Below, piece by piece: positions 17,843-27,280 of a stretch of DNA of 64,000 bases (positions are counted from its first letter, which is position 1; every line of letters starts with the position of its first letter). The notes below the pieces were generated by a model. That model was not told where the DNA came from. It was given only the letters and a program-made list of their open reading frames with translations, and searched no databases. Location: positions 1,743,949 through 1,807,948 of the forward strand of contig NZ_QPCG01000001.1 of NCBI RefSeq assembly GCF_003351025.1, in the 5' to 3' direction. Made by a program: the position numbers and the translations under genes. This stretch comes from Mucilaginibacter endophyticus (GTDB lineage Bacteria; Bacteroidota; Bacteroidia; Sphingobacteriales; Sphingobacteriaceae).

Positions 17843-20800
17843 ATGAATAAAAAATGGTTTATCGCCGTATGCCTTTGCATTGGCGGCCTGAAGGCTTTTG
17901 CCCAACAAACGGCAAGTATTCGCGAGTATACTAAAGCTATTACCACTTATCCGTTTTCGGATCCTAATCCGATACCGGCATTCACCAATATTTATCCGTA
18001 TTTCCGTTACGACGGATTTACGGATAAACCGGTGCAAAAGGAGTGGAAAATAGTTGAGCTGGAAAACGCGTATATCAGGTTAACCATTTTACCGCAGACA
18101 GGTGGCAAGATTTGGTCGGCCGTTGAAAAATCGACAGGTAAGCCAATTGTTTATGAAAACCATGTAGTAAAATTCAGGGACATTGCCATGCGCGGCCCCT
18201 GGACAAGCGGCGGTATCGAACCTAATTATGGCATTATTGGCCATACACCAAACTCGGTTACCCCGGTCGATTACCTTACCCGTACAAATGCCGATGGCAG
18301 TGTAAGTTGTTTCATCAGCGTGCTTGACCTGCTTACCAATACCACCTGGACAATGGAAGTAAACCTTCCGGCAGATAAAGCTTATTTCACTACAAAATCA
18401 TTCTGGCATAACTCAACACCGCTTGAACAACCCTATTACCACTGGATGAATACCGGTATTAAAACCAGCGGTAAACTTGAATATATTTTCCCTGGCACCA
18501 AATATCTCGGTCACCAGGGGGAGTACGCCGATTGGCCTGTCAATAAACAGAACGGGAAGGATCTTTCCTTTTATGATAATAACAACTTTGGTGGCTATAA
18601 ATCATACCATGTGTTTGGCAAGTACACCGAATTTTTTGGTGCTTACTGGCATAACGATGATTTTGGTATGGCCCGTTATGGCGGTCACGAGGATAAAGCC
18701 GGTAAAAAAATCTGGATCTGGGGATTATCGGATCAGGGCATGATCTGGGAAAAGCAGCTTACCGATAACGATGGTCAGTATTCTGAAATTCAATCCGGGA
18801 GGTTGTTTAACCAAACAGCAGTTAAAAGCACGTTCACGCCTTTCAAACACAGAGGCTTCGCGCCCGGCACTTCCGATACCTGGACAGAGTATTGGTACCC
18901 GGTATTAAAAACCAAGGGCTTTGTACAGGCCAATAACTATGGCGCGCTGAATGTGAAGGCTGAGGGCGGTTTGCTGAAGCTGTATTTTAGCCCGGTCCAG
19001 AAAATTACCGATACGCTGAAAGTAAAGCAGGGCGATGAGCTGATCTACAGTAAAAAACTAACCTTACAGCCCTTACAATTATTTACAGATTCAATTAAGG
19101 CGGATGCCGGGAATGTGCTGGTGACTTTGGGAAACAACAAGCTCATTTATAACTCAAAACCCGATGCTGACAATTTAAATCGCCCGTTTGATTTGCCAAA
19201 AGATTTTGACTGGAATAGCGCTTACGGTTTATACACCCAGGGCAAGGAGTTCATGGATCAAAAAATGTACCCCGAAGCCGAAGAAAAACTGCAGGAAGCA
19301 TTAAAAAAAGATCCATATTTTTTGCCGGCACTGGTACAATCGGCAGCGTTGATGTACCGTGATATGCGTTATGCCGAAGCTTTGGGTTTTGCCAAAACTG
19401 CCTTGAGCATCAATACTAATGATGGTGCAGCAAACTACTATTATGGCATCATTAACGCGCAACTGGGTAACGTTGCTGATGCTAAAGATGGTTTTGATAT
19501 GGCCGGCTTATCGGTTGAATACCGTAACGCTGCTTACTCGGCGTTGAGCAGTTTGTATTTAAAAGAAAATGACTATGTAAAAGCTTTAGAATTTGCTTCG
19601 AAAGCGCTGGATTTTAACAGGTTTGATGTGTCTTCACTACAAGTGCAGGCCATAGCTTACCGCCATTTGAACGAGCGTAAAAATGCCGAACAGGTTTTGG
19701 ACACAATATTGGCTTACGAACCGCTTAATCATTTTGCCAGGTTTGAGCAGTATTTATGGCAACAATCTGAAGCTACAAAAAAGGCTTTTACATCGATGAT
19801 CCGGAATGAGCAGCCTATTGAAAGTTACCTCGATCTGGCAGATCTGTATGATCATAACGGCTGTATAGAGGAAAGCGAAAAAGTTTTACAACTTTCACCT
19901 GCCAATGCACTTGTGCATTATAAACTGTCGTTTTTGGAGTATAAGCAGGCAAAGCCATTTAGTGAGGCGCTAAGTAAAGCCAATGCGGCAACGGCGGCAT
20001 TTGTATTTCCTTTCCGGAATAGCGATGAAGGAGTGTTGGAATGGGCCGCGCAACAAAGCAAAAACTGGAAGCCTAAGTATTTTCTGGCATTGCTTTACAA
20101 AGACCGGAACCGCCTTGACGAAAGCAAAAAGTTGTTTGCTGCATGTGGCAGCCAACCAGATTTTGCACCATTTTATGTAGCGCGGGCTGCAATGCAAACA
20201 GGAGAAAATGTTCTGGCAGATTTAAATACCGCAGCCAAACTTGATAAAGGCTGGCGTTATAATAAGCTGCTTGGCGAATATTATGTTAATAATAAGCAAT
20301 ATGCCAAAGCACTAACTACTGTTGAACCGTTTTATAAATCGCACCGCGATAATTACATCATTGGTATGTTGTACGCCAAGGCATTGCTCCTGAACAAGCG
20401 ATATGGTGAATGCGGAGAGCTTTTATCGCACATTAATATCTTACCTTTTGAAGGTGCGACAATTGGCCGCGAGTTATACCGCGAAACCGAGTTGATGCAG
20501 GCAGTTCAAAAGATAGATGCTAAAAATTACAAAGCAGCTTTAAATTATATAGCCGACGCTAAAAAATGGCCGGCAAACCTGGGTGTAGGTAAACCTTACG
20601 CCGAAAATATAGATGAGCGTTTGGAAGATTGGATGAGTTACCTGTGTTATACCAAAATGGGTAAGACTAATGAAGCCACACAGTATCTGCAAAAAATAAC
20701 AGCCTTTAAGCCTCAAATAGATAATACGGTAAGTAATTTCCTTTCGGCCAACCATCTGGTAACGGCCTGGGCTATTGAAAAGCTTAATGGCCATACGGCT

Positions 20801-20944
20801 GCAATCAACTGGTTGGATGCGGAGATTCAGAAGTATCCGGATGATAAAGTGATCAAATGGTGTAAGGAAGTTTATGAAAGCAATGCTTTCAAGGAAAGTG
20901 AGGTAAGCGATGCAAACATCAGGATACTGGAACGTTTGATGTGA
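17843..20944 (+). CDS. Secreted DUF5107 plus tetratricopeptide-repeat protein
   Basis: A 1033-residue protein with a signal peptide (LCIGGLKAFAQ). The N-terminal half (residues about 30-420) matches the DUF5107 pattern of a galactose-mutarotase-like beta-supersandwich: LENAYIRLTILPQTGGKIWSA, VKFRDIAMRGPWTSGGIEPNYG. The second half is a tetratricopeptide array beginning near residue 465 (YGLYTQGKEFMDQKMYPEAEEKLQEAL) and running to the C-terminus. Such proteins occur with glycosidases in Bacteroidota loci; some may be glycan-active enzymes, but the role here is not established. It ends exactly against the stop codon of the convergent AraC gene, with no intervening base. Confidence 0.8.
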   Translation: MNKKWFIAVCLCIGGLKAFAQQTASIREYTKAITTYPFSDPNPIPAFTNIYPYFRYDGFTDKPVQKEWKIVELENAYIRLTILPQTGGKIWSAVEKSTGKPIVYENHVVKFRDIAMRGPWTSGGIEPNYGIIGHTPNSVTPVDYLTRTNADGSVSCFISVLDLLTNTTWTMEVNLPADKAYFTTKSFWHNSTPLEQPYYHWMNTGIKTSGKLEYIFPGTKYLGHQGEYADWPVNKQNGKDLSFYDNNNFGGYKSYHVFGKYTEFFGAYWHNDDFGMARYGGHEDKAGKKIWIWGLSDQGMIWEKQLTDNDGQYSEIQSGRLFNQTAVKSTFTPFKHRGFAPGTSDTWTEYWYPVLKTKGFVQANNYGALNVKAEGGLLKLYFSPVQKITDTLKVKQGDELIYSKKLTLQPLQLFTDSIKADAGNVLVTLGNNKLIYNSKPDADNLNRPFDLPKDFDWNSAYGLYTQGKEFMDQKMYPEAEEKLQEALKKDPYFLPALVQSAALMYRDMRYAEALGFAKTALSINTNDGAANYYYGIINAQLGNVADAKDGFDMAGLSVEYRNAAYSALSSLYLKENDYVKALEFASKALDFNRFDVSSLQVQAIAYRHLNERKNAEQVLDTILAYEPLNHFARFEQYLWQQSEATKKAFTSMIRNEQPIESYLDLADLYDHNGCIEESEKVLQLSPANALVHYKLSFLEYKQAKPFSEALSKANAATAAFVFPFRNSDEGVLEWAAQQSKNWKPKYFLALLYKDRNRLDESKKLFAACGSQPDFAPFYVARAAMQTGENVLADLNTAAKLDKGWRYNKLLGEYYVNNKQYAKALTTVEPFYKSHRDNYIIGMLYAKALLLNKRYGECGELLSHINILPFEGATIGRELYRETELMQAVQKIDAKNYKAALNYIADAKKWPANLGVGKPYAENIDERLEDWMSYLCYTKMGKTNEATQYLQKITAFKPQIDNTVSNFLSANHLVTAWAIEKLNGHTAAINWLDAEIQKYPDDKVIKWCKEVYESNAFKESEVSDANIRILERLM

Positions 20945-21763
20945 TCACCTCAACTGCTTGGCAAAATCCGATGGTCTGATATTGGTGAGCTGGTAAAATA
21001 TAGCGCTAAAGGCCGATAAACTATTGTATCCTAATTTATAAGCAATCTCGCTCATAGACATATCGGTTTGCAGCATCAGCTCGATGGCTTTAACCATTTT
21101 TAGCAATTTAAAATATTGCAAAAACGAAGTATTTAGGGTTGATTGGAAAAGGCGTGAAAGTGTCCTTTCGCTAAAGCCAGTTTCTTCGCTTACAGATGAA
21201 AGTGTTAGCGGCTCAAATGCGTTTTTATTCATATAATCCAGCACAGGGTGCATCCGGATGTTATCTGTAGTAGGTAAGGCTACAGGCAAAGATTTTTTGC
21301 TTATCTCCGGCAATATGGCCTTGATCCCGGCTAAAAAATGAAATGCCTGTTCATCAGGGAATACATTGCCATCCCAGCGCTCAGAGTAAATGAGCATCTG
21401 TAACAGTAAATTATTGATGGGGTAAATTCCGCCTTTGGTATAAAACGGGTTGCTGTTATCATCGTGCCAGTAAAAATACACTGTGCGGGTAATTGCTGAT
21501 TTGTGCATTTCCACAAAATGCATCATCCCGCCGGGGATCCATACATAATGCCTTGCCGGTATTACCAAAGTTTTATCGGTTAAATGAATATAGGCAATGC
21601 CTCCTTCTATGTAAATCAGTTGACCTTTTTTGTGGCTATGATTGGGGAAGTTTCTTTCTGTTTTCCAGTTAATTACATAAACGGATTCGGGGTATTGGTC
21701 AATATCCCGGAAAAAGTTTTCGGCTGTAGCTGTGTCTATATTTTGGCTGGAATGAATAAACAT
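20945..21763 (-). CDS. AraC-family transcriptional regulator with cupin sensor domain
   Basis: A 272-residue regulator. Residues about 25-110 form a cupin-like sensing domain (HSHKKGQLIYIEGG, PARHYVWIPGGMMHFVEMH). The last 100 residues hold the two helix-turn-helix motifs of AraC proteins (LTLSSVSEETGFSERTLSRLF and MSMSEIAYKLGYNSLSAFSAIF). It is divergent from the efflux operon with a 61-bp shared promoter region, so it most likely controls that operon in response to a small molecule. It is convergent with the DUF5107-TPR gene. Confidence 0.93.
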   Translation of the reverse strand: MFIHSSQNIDTATAENFFRDIDQYPESVYVINWKTERNFPNHSHKKGQLIYIEGGIAYIHLTDKTLVIPARHYVWIPGGMMHFVEMHKSAITRTVYFYWHDDNSNPFYTKGGIYPINNLLLQMLIYSERWDGNVFPDEQAFHFLAGIKAILPEISKKSLPVALPTTDNIRMHPVLDYMNKNAFEPLTLSSVSEETGFSERTLSRLFQSTLNTSFLQYFKLLKMVKAIELMLQTDMSMSEIAYKLGYNSLSAFSAIFYQLTNIRPSDFAKQLR

Positions 21764-21824
21764 TTGGCAAATTTAAATAAAATAAGCTTTTAACAACTGC
21801 CGAACTTTGTACTATTAAATCACC

Positions 21825-23165
21825 ATGAACTTTAATAGTAAATTTTATCTGGCCTTGTTGCCAGTATTGTTGCCGGCCTTTTCGTTAAAAGCCCAACAAC
21901 CCGCTGCCGATAGCAGCAAAAACCTATCCTTAACCATAGCACAGGTTTGGCAAAAAGCAGCCATTAACAGCAAAGCTGTACAAATTAAACAGTTGAAGGT
22001 AACAAGCAGCGCCGAAGGTATTAAAGATGCCAAAGCAGAGCGCCTACCCGAAATTAATATTAACGGCGAATATGCTCGTGTAAGCAATATGCCGGTTTAC
22101 GAAAACGGTATTTTTAATACACCAACTCAGTTTCCGGTTTTGCATACCACCTATACTGTAGGCGGCGAGGCTTATTTAAATATTTATAATGGTAATAAAA
22201 CCAACCTGGAAATTGACGCCCGCAAACGCGAGAATAATATAGCAGGCGAACAGCAAAAGCTCGCACTTTCTGAGGTGAAGCTACACGCCGCAGCCTATTA
22301 TCTGGACATGCAGCGCAGTATCATCTTTAAAGATCTGTTGCTAAAAGATATCGCCGCGCAGGAAAAGCAGCTTTTACAGATCAAAACACTGCAAAAAAAC
22401 GGTGTGGTATTAAAAAGCGATGTACTAAGGGCTGAGCTAAAGCTTTCTAAGCAGAAACTCTCTTTAGTTCAGTTAGATAATGACCTGGCAATAGCTAATC
22501 AAAAACTGAATATCCTGATAGGTTTGCCTGACGATCAGCAGATAAATCCGGTTGAAGCTGTTCAGTTGGACACTACCGGCAAAGAAACATACGATGAGTA
22601 TTTAACTGATGCCGGAAAGAATGCCTATCAGCTCAAGATCTCCGAACAGGAAACTGAATTAAGCAAACTCAGGCTGAGGAACATAAAAGCAAACGTATCG
22701 CCTAAAGTAGGTTTGTTTGCCGCTTATAATTATAGTTATCCGCAAATCCTGTTTTATCCGTACTCGCCAAGTTTGTACGGTTTAGGTTTTGCAGGGGTAA
22801 AAGCTTCGTTTTCTATTTCCTCATTTTATCATAACAGCCACAAAGTAAAAGTGGCAAGGCTTGATCTTGAAAGCCAGGAAATTGAGCATGCGCAAACAGA
22901 AGATGGCGTACGTCAGCAGGTTAATGAGGCCTGGCTCAGGTACAAGGAAGCGCTGAACAGGGTAGATGTTAGCCGTGTTAATGTGCAGCAGGCCACCGAA
23001 AACAGGCGTATTGTAAACAATACCTACTTTAACCAGCTATCGCTTATAACCGATTTACTTGACGCGGATACACAGTTATTACAAACCCGCTTTGATCTGG
23101 CTGCAGCCAGGATAGCCGCTCAACTTCAATATTATCAATTACAAAACGTAACCGGGAAACTTTAA
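21825..23165 (+). CDS. TolC-family outer-membrane efflux protein
   Basis: A 446-residue outer-membrane channel protein with a signal peptide (LLPAFSLKAQ). Long amphipathic helices repeat in two halves, as expected for TolC-type proteins: residues 30-220 (LTIAQVWQKAAINSKAVQIKQ, AEGIKDAKAERLPEINING) and 230-440 (ISEQETELSKLRLRNIKANVSPKVGLFAAYNY). It forms the outer-membrane duct of the tripartite pump whose adaptor and inner-membrane transporter follow with 2- and 5-bp gaps. Confidence 0.92.
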   Translation: MNFNSKFYLALLPVLLPAFSLKAQQPAADSSKNLSLTIAQVWQKAAINSKAVQIKQLKVTSSAEGIKDAKAERLPEININGEYARVSNMPVYENGIFNTPTQFPVLHTTYTVGGEAYLNIYNGNKTNLEIDARKRENNIAGEQQKLALSEVKLHAAAYYLDMQRSIIFKDLLLKDIAAQEKQLLQIKTLQKNGVVLKSDVLRAELKLSKQKLSLVQLDNDLAIANQKLNILIGLPDDQQINPVEAVQLDTTGKETYDEYLTDAGKNAYQLKISEQETELSKLRLRNIKANVSPKVGLFAAYNYSYPQILFYPYSPSLYGLGFAGVKASFSISSFYHNSHKVKVARLDLESQEIEHAQTEDGVRQQVNEAWLRYKEALNRVDVSRVNVQQATENRRIVNNTYFNQLSLITDLLDADTQLLQTRFDLAAARIAAQLQYYQLQNVTGKL

Positions 23166-23167
23166 TC

Positions 23168-24223
23168 ATGAACAAACATATAAACACTTATACCGCAACA
23201 GATAAGTTAATAACTAAAATAACCACGTGGATAGCCGGCATAGTTGCAGCAGGCTTATTAGTATGGGGGATTGTAACGTTGGTACACCTGTACAGCTATG
23301 AAGAAACCGATGATGCCCAGGTTGAAGCCTACATTAATCCTATTACAGCAAGGGTAAGCGGCTTTATCAAAGAAATAAGGTACGATGAAAACCAGGACGT
23401 AAAAAAAGGAGATACTCTGCTCGTTATCGATAACCGTGAATACCAGATACAGCAGGAAGAAGCAGGAGCTGGCTTACAAAACGCCCGCGAACAGGTGAGT
23501 GTATTGGAAAGTAATGTAGAAACCGCCGCTAAAATTGCTGAAGTAAACAAGGTACAGATAACAGCCGCCAAAGCTAAATTAGTAAAAGCCGAACAAGAGT
23601 TTGAGCGTTTTACCAAATTGTATGATGCCGAATCGGCCACCAAGCAGCAACTGGAAAATGTACAAAGCGCCCTTGATGTTGCCCGGTCTGATTATCAGGC
23701 ATCGTTAAATAATTACCAGGCAGCACTGTCAAAAGTAAATGATAGCCGTTCGCAGATCTCGCCGGTAATGTCAGAGATTAAACGCCGTGAATTGGTATTA
23801 CAACGTAATAAGCTTGATGTTTCTTACACAGTAGTAACCGCGCCTTATGATGGCAAGATGGGTAAAAGGACTATTCAGCCCGGTCAGCAAATTCAGCTTG
23901 GCCAAACGTTGGCCTATATCGTTGATAAGGAAACCGGTTTATGGGTGGTAGCCAATTTTAAAGAAACGCAATTACATAACATGCAGATAGGCGAGGGTGT
24001 TGAAATTACTACAGATGCCTATCCCGACAGGAAAATAAAAGGAGAGATCCTTTCTTTATCACCGGCAACGGGCTCGAGATTTTCCTTATTACCTCCGGAT
24101 AATTCAACCGGCAACTTTGTGAAAATAGCGCAGCGTATCCCCGTGAAAATTAAAATAGACAATAAAGCCGCCGATTTCTTAAGCGCGGGTATGAATGCCA
24201 GCGTAACTGTACCTAAAAACTAA
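23168..24223 (+). CDS. HlyD/EmrA-family periplasmic adaptor
   Basis: A 351-residue membrane-fusion protein. One N-terminal transmembrane helix (residues about 18-40) is followed by the first lipoyl half-motif (YEETDDAQVEAYINPITARVSG), a coiled-coil hairpin (about 90-205) and the second lipoyl half (VTAPYDGKMGKRTIQPGQQIQLGQ). The DDAQVEAYI segment is typical of EmrA-like adaptors that pair with MFS pumps. It links the inner-membrane transporter to the TolC-like channel. Confidence 0.93.
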   Translation: MNKHINTYTATDKLITKITTWIAGIVAAGLLVWGIVTLVHLYSYEETDDAQVEAYINPITARVSGFIKEIRYDENQDVKKGDTLLVIDNREYQIQQEEAGAGLQNAREQVSVLESNVETAAKIAEVNKVQITAAKAKLVKAEQEFERFTKLYDAESATKQQLENVQSALDVARSDYQASLNNYQAALSKVNDSRSQISPVMSEIKRRELVLQRNKLDVSYTVVTAPYDGKMGKRTIQPGQQIQLGQTLAYIVDKETGLWVVANFKETQLHNMQIGEGVEITTDAYPDRKIKGEILSLSPATGSRFSLLPPDNSTGNFVKIAQRIPVKIKIDNKAADFLSAGMNASVTVPKN

Positions 24224-24228
24224 GAGCC

Positions 24229-25824
24229 ATGAGCAATCAAATTCCAGTTTTTAAACCCTGGGTACCTGAGTGGCTTATACGTATTACGCTGCTGTTAGTG
24301 GTATTGCCCGGCATTATTTTGTTTTCCCTGTCTATCAGTAATGTTGGCGCAGCTGCGGGCTATTATGGTATAAGCCCTAACGACGCGCAGTTTTCGATGA
24401 TCATCCTGTATGCGGCAACCGCAAGCTTTGTAGTGTTGGAAAAGCGCTTTTTTAAAAACATCGCCAGTAAAATGTACCTGCTTATCAGCGTGTTGTTACT
24501 GGTTACTACCTGTTATATCTGTTATCATGTGCGCGACTTTTTTGTGCTTCTGATCTTCAGGTATATACAAGGTTTGCTAACCTGTACAAGCCTTAGCATC
24601 ACGCTAACGCTGATGTTTACGCGCTTGCATACCGAACGCTCAAAGGAGATAGGCTATTCAGTTGTTTACTGTATCCTGCTTTGCGTATCGCCATTGTCAA
24701 CCTTATTTACTGCATCTATTATTGATGATTTTAATTTCAATGTGATATATAAATGCGCTATCTACTCTTTTTTGCCAGGTGCAGCGTTGATGTGTATCAT
24801 CATGAATAATGTGCGCCTTGATCGTAAATTGCCTTTATATCAGTTGGATTGGGCAAGCTTTGTGATCTACTCGGCGGGGCTTTGTCTTGTTGGTTACGTT
24901 ATGGTATATGGCCAGCAGTATGATTGGTTTGATGATAACCGTATCCTTTACAGTGTAATAGCCATTGCTGTATTATTTTTTGTATTTGTGGTGAGGCAAC
25001 TCAGTTCAAAAAGACCTTACTTTCATATCCAGGCATTTAAATACCGCAAGTTTGTGCTGGCCGCATTACTGCTGTTTGTGTTTTATATCTGCCGTGGCTC
25101 ATTCGGGATCACCACATCTTTTATGAGCAGCACTATGGGTATGGACCCAATACACGTTGGTTATTTGCTTATTTATAACCTTGCAGCTATTATTATTAGT
25201 GTTACCATCTCATCAAGATTTTTATTGATGAAGAAGCCGTTGCGGCAGATCCTCATTTTGGGTTTTACTTTCCTGCTGGCTTTTCATGTGTATATGTGCT
25301 TTGTATTTTCGGCGCAGGTTAATACCGAAGATCTGATAATCCCGGTAATATTACAGGGCGTGGGCGCAGGTATGTTAATGACCCCGGTTATTTTGTTTGT
25401 GATATCATCATCGCCGGTTAAATATGGTACAACAGGCTCGGCAGTAGGTATTTTTATGCGTTTTACCGGGTTTAGCAGCAGTATTGCGCTAATTAACTAT
25501 TTTCAATTATATAGGCAAAATGACCATGCCAATCGTTTCCAGGAGCAGCTAAGCCAGTTAAATCCGCTTGCTGTTCAAAAGCTGGCTATGTACAAACAAG
25601 CCTTGACCGGTAAGGGCGTAGCTGCAGATCAGGCCGCGAAAATTGCCAATGGTTTGCTGAGCAGAAATATAAGCGCGCAAGCCCAGCTGCGTTTTGCTGT
25701 TGATTATTATCAGTTTATCAGCTGGGTGTTGCTGGCTATTATACTAATTGTTGTTTTATTCCCATCGGCTAACCGGACAATTATTAATCTTAAATCTAAC
25801 CAGCCAGCACCTGTTGTTTATTAA
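24229..25824 (+). CDS. MFS drug exporter, DHA2 (EmrB-like) family
   Basis: A 531-residue protein with about 14 predicted membrane segments, matching the DHA2 group. Landmarks are an early hydrophobic segment (RITLLLVVLPGIILFSLSI), a loop with FRYIQGLLTCTSLSIT and a late segment with VILQGVGAGMLMTPVILFVI. It is the proton-driven inner-membrane pump of the operon that begins at 21825. The exported compound is unknown; a regulator with a cupin domain next door suggests small-molecule induction. The usual DHA2 motif C is not obvious, so it is a divergent member. Confidence 0.88.
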   Translation: MSNQIPVFKPWVPEWLIRITLLLVVLPGIILFSLSISNVGAAAGYYGISPNDAQFSMIILYAATASFVVLEKRFFKNIASKMYLLISVLLLVTTCYICYHVRDFFVLLIFRYIQGLLTCTSLSITLTLMFTRLHTERSKEIGYSVVYCILLCVSPLSTLFTASIIDDFNFNVIYKCAIYSFLPGAALMCIIMNNVRLDRKLPLYQLDWASFVIYSAGLCLVGYVMVYGQQYDWFDDNRILYSVIAIAVLFFVFVVRQLSSKRPYFHIQAFKYRKFVLAALLLFVFYICRGSFGITTSFMSSTMGMDPIHVGYLLIYNLAAIIISVTISSRFLLMKKPLRQILILGFTFLLAFHVYMCFVFSAQVNTEDLIIPVILQGVGAGMLMTPVILFVISSSPVKYGTTGSAVGIFMRFTGFSSSIALINYFQLYRQNDHANRFQEQLSQLNPLAVQKLAMYKQALTGKGVAADQAAKIANGLLSRNISAQAQLRFAVDYYQFISWVLLAIILIVVLFPSANRTIINLKSNQPAPVVY

Positions 25825-25832
25825 TCGATATC

Positions 25833-25965
25833 TTATTCGCTTTTCAGGCTCTTTACCGGGTTTTCAAGTGTTTTGATAATATGTGTTCATGAGGATGCCA
25901 ACTGCCGTTACCGGAACTATCCGCAAGGATATTTCGGTACGGTATTGGTGATTCATATTATTGGG
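25833..25965 (-). pseudogene. Remnant of a MacB/FtsX-family ABC permease C-terminus
   Basis: On the minus strand the frame ending at 25833 reads IIKTLENPVKSLKSE followed by a stop, the characteristic end of Bacteroidota FtsX-type permeases (usually ...NPVKSLRSE). Immediately upstream, in another frame, YRTEISLRIVPVTAVGILMN corresponds to the membrane segment just before it. A frame change separates the two, and nothing longer is preserved. The match is by eye; the fragment appears to be a decayed 3' end left by deletion. Confidence 0.55.
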
Positions 25966-26105
25966 CCGGGGAGGGGATATATGAGATGTTTCCCTGGTTC
26001 AGGACGATAGCAGAATTCCTTACTTGGTTTTTGGGAAGCTGTGAAATATTAACGCGCATTTAAATGCTTAATACACATTTAAATGCGGCAAATAATTAAT
26101 TTAAC

Positions 26106-26438
26106 TTATTCAGCAGATAGCAACTGGATGTACTGCTCAAGTAAAACAATGTATTTGTCTTTCCATATATTTACCCTGTTTTGATTGGGGCGCATTTCGC
26201 CACTCCGCGGATCAAATATATCAGTGTTTTTTTTCTGATAATATTCTGGAAATTCTTTTGAAAAGTCGTGGTCTACAATTCTGCCAATCCGGTGTATAAT
26301 ATCCGCATTTAATTCTTTTCTGTTAAACCACTGATATACCACACTTCGGCTTACATCCGAGTGTTGAGCAAGTTCGGTAATACTGAATCCTTTTTTTCTA
26401 ACGAGTATCTCTACAATCTGACCGTGATGTTTTTGCAT
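26106..26438 (-). CDS. Small helix-turn-helix protein, paralogue A
   Basis: A 110-residue protein. The N-terminal part (residues 5-55) is a DNA-binding helix-turn-helix: GFSITELAQHSDVSRSVVYQWFN, with the conserved aromatic YQWFN after the recognition helix. The C-terminal part (WKDKYIVLLEQYIQLL) is a likely coiled coil for dimerisation. It is clearly paralogous to the 122-residue protein at 28027-28395 (shared HHG.IVE..VR.KG.SI.E, SVVYQWFN/RSVYYWFN and HDFS.EFP). It is on the minus strand, with pyrophosphatase between the two copies. Target genes are unknown. Confidence 0.8.
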   Translation of the reverse strand: MQKHHGQIVEILVRKKGFSITELAQHSDVSRSVVYQWFNRKELNADIIHRIGRIVDHDFSKEFPEYYQKKNTDIFDPRSGEMRPNQNRVNIWKDKYIVLLEQYIQLLSAE

Positions 26439-27280
26439 AATTTTTAGCTGTAAAAAGTTAAAAAACTAATCAAAATAAGCTTAGGTGCCAGTAATAATTA
26501 GTTGTTAATCAGTTTACTAACTATTGCCAGGTGACTGTGTATTGCAACTTCTATGCCAGTGCGCCAAATTTAATCTTGACGAAATTGATAGAATATGTTG
26601 GTTGGACAATAAAAAGGATTTCCAACTTTTAAGAATAATTTTAACTTTTAGATTATTTATTTTCCCTTGTTTTTTGAGCGAATAAAATTCCGTGTATTTA
26701 ATTACGCACGAAGTGTGGAATAATGTATACATAGTGTGAAAATTTATTCCCCATTTAGTGATTTTGAAATAGGTGTGTTCAGATGGAAAAGAAATAGTGA
26801 GAACTTAATCCTCGAAATGCTACAATAATGTTACAAGTTTAGCCTGCTCTTTGAAAATATGAAAATCTGTGCCATAATATTTTCTATTAGTCCTTATTAT
26901 ATTAATAGTTAATTAATATGGAATTAATCTGAAGATCAGGCTTCTTTGAAAATCTTTGGATCAAACTTTCTATGTAATTGTTATAGGTGAGTTTTAGATT
27001 TTGAAGTTACACCCCCTTATATATTGCGATGGTCGTTTTGATAGAAATAGTAATGATTTTTTTAACCACTAAGGCAATATTGTTTTGGTACTCAATTTTG
27101 TTTTTGGCTATTTTACTGTTTTATAATGCGTTGTAAGTCAGTTAAAAGTGAAAGAGATGTTGAGTTGAGAAGTATTTGAGCAATAAAGTGTATAAAAAAT
27201 AGAATGGGGATTTTTCAATAAAATTGCCAAAATGTTAGTACTTTCATAAAAAAAATACTAAAATATTAAAATTACTACCA
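26439..27280. other. AT-rich intergenic region, nothing recognised
   Basis: About 840 bp of AT-rich DNA between the small HTH gene and pyrophosphatase. I see no credible coding region; a 71-codon minus-strand frame has no family features. A 6-bp inverted repeat (TTAGTA / TACTAA, about 27235-27261) precedes the pyrophosphatase ATG. Promoters for both divergent genes must lie here. Confidence 0.5.

Noticed and set aside
26517..26732. Minus-strand frame of 71 codons upstream of the small HTH gene
   Set aside because: No homology signature, no neighbouring translational context and poor composition.
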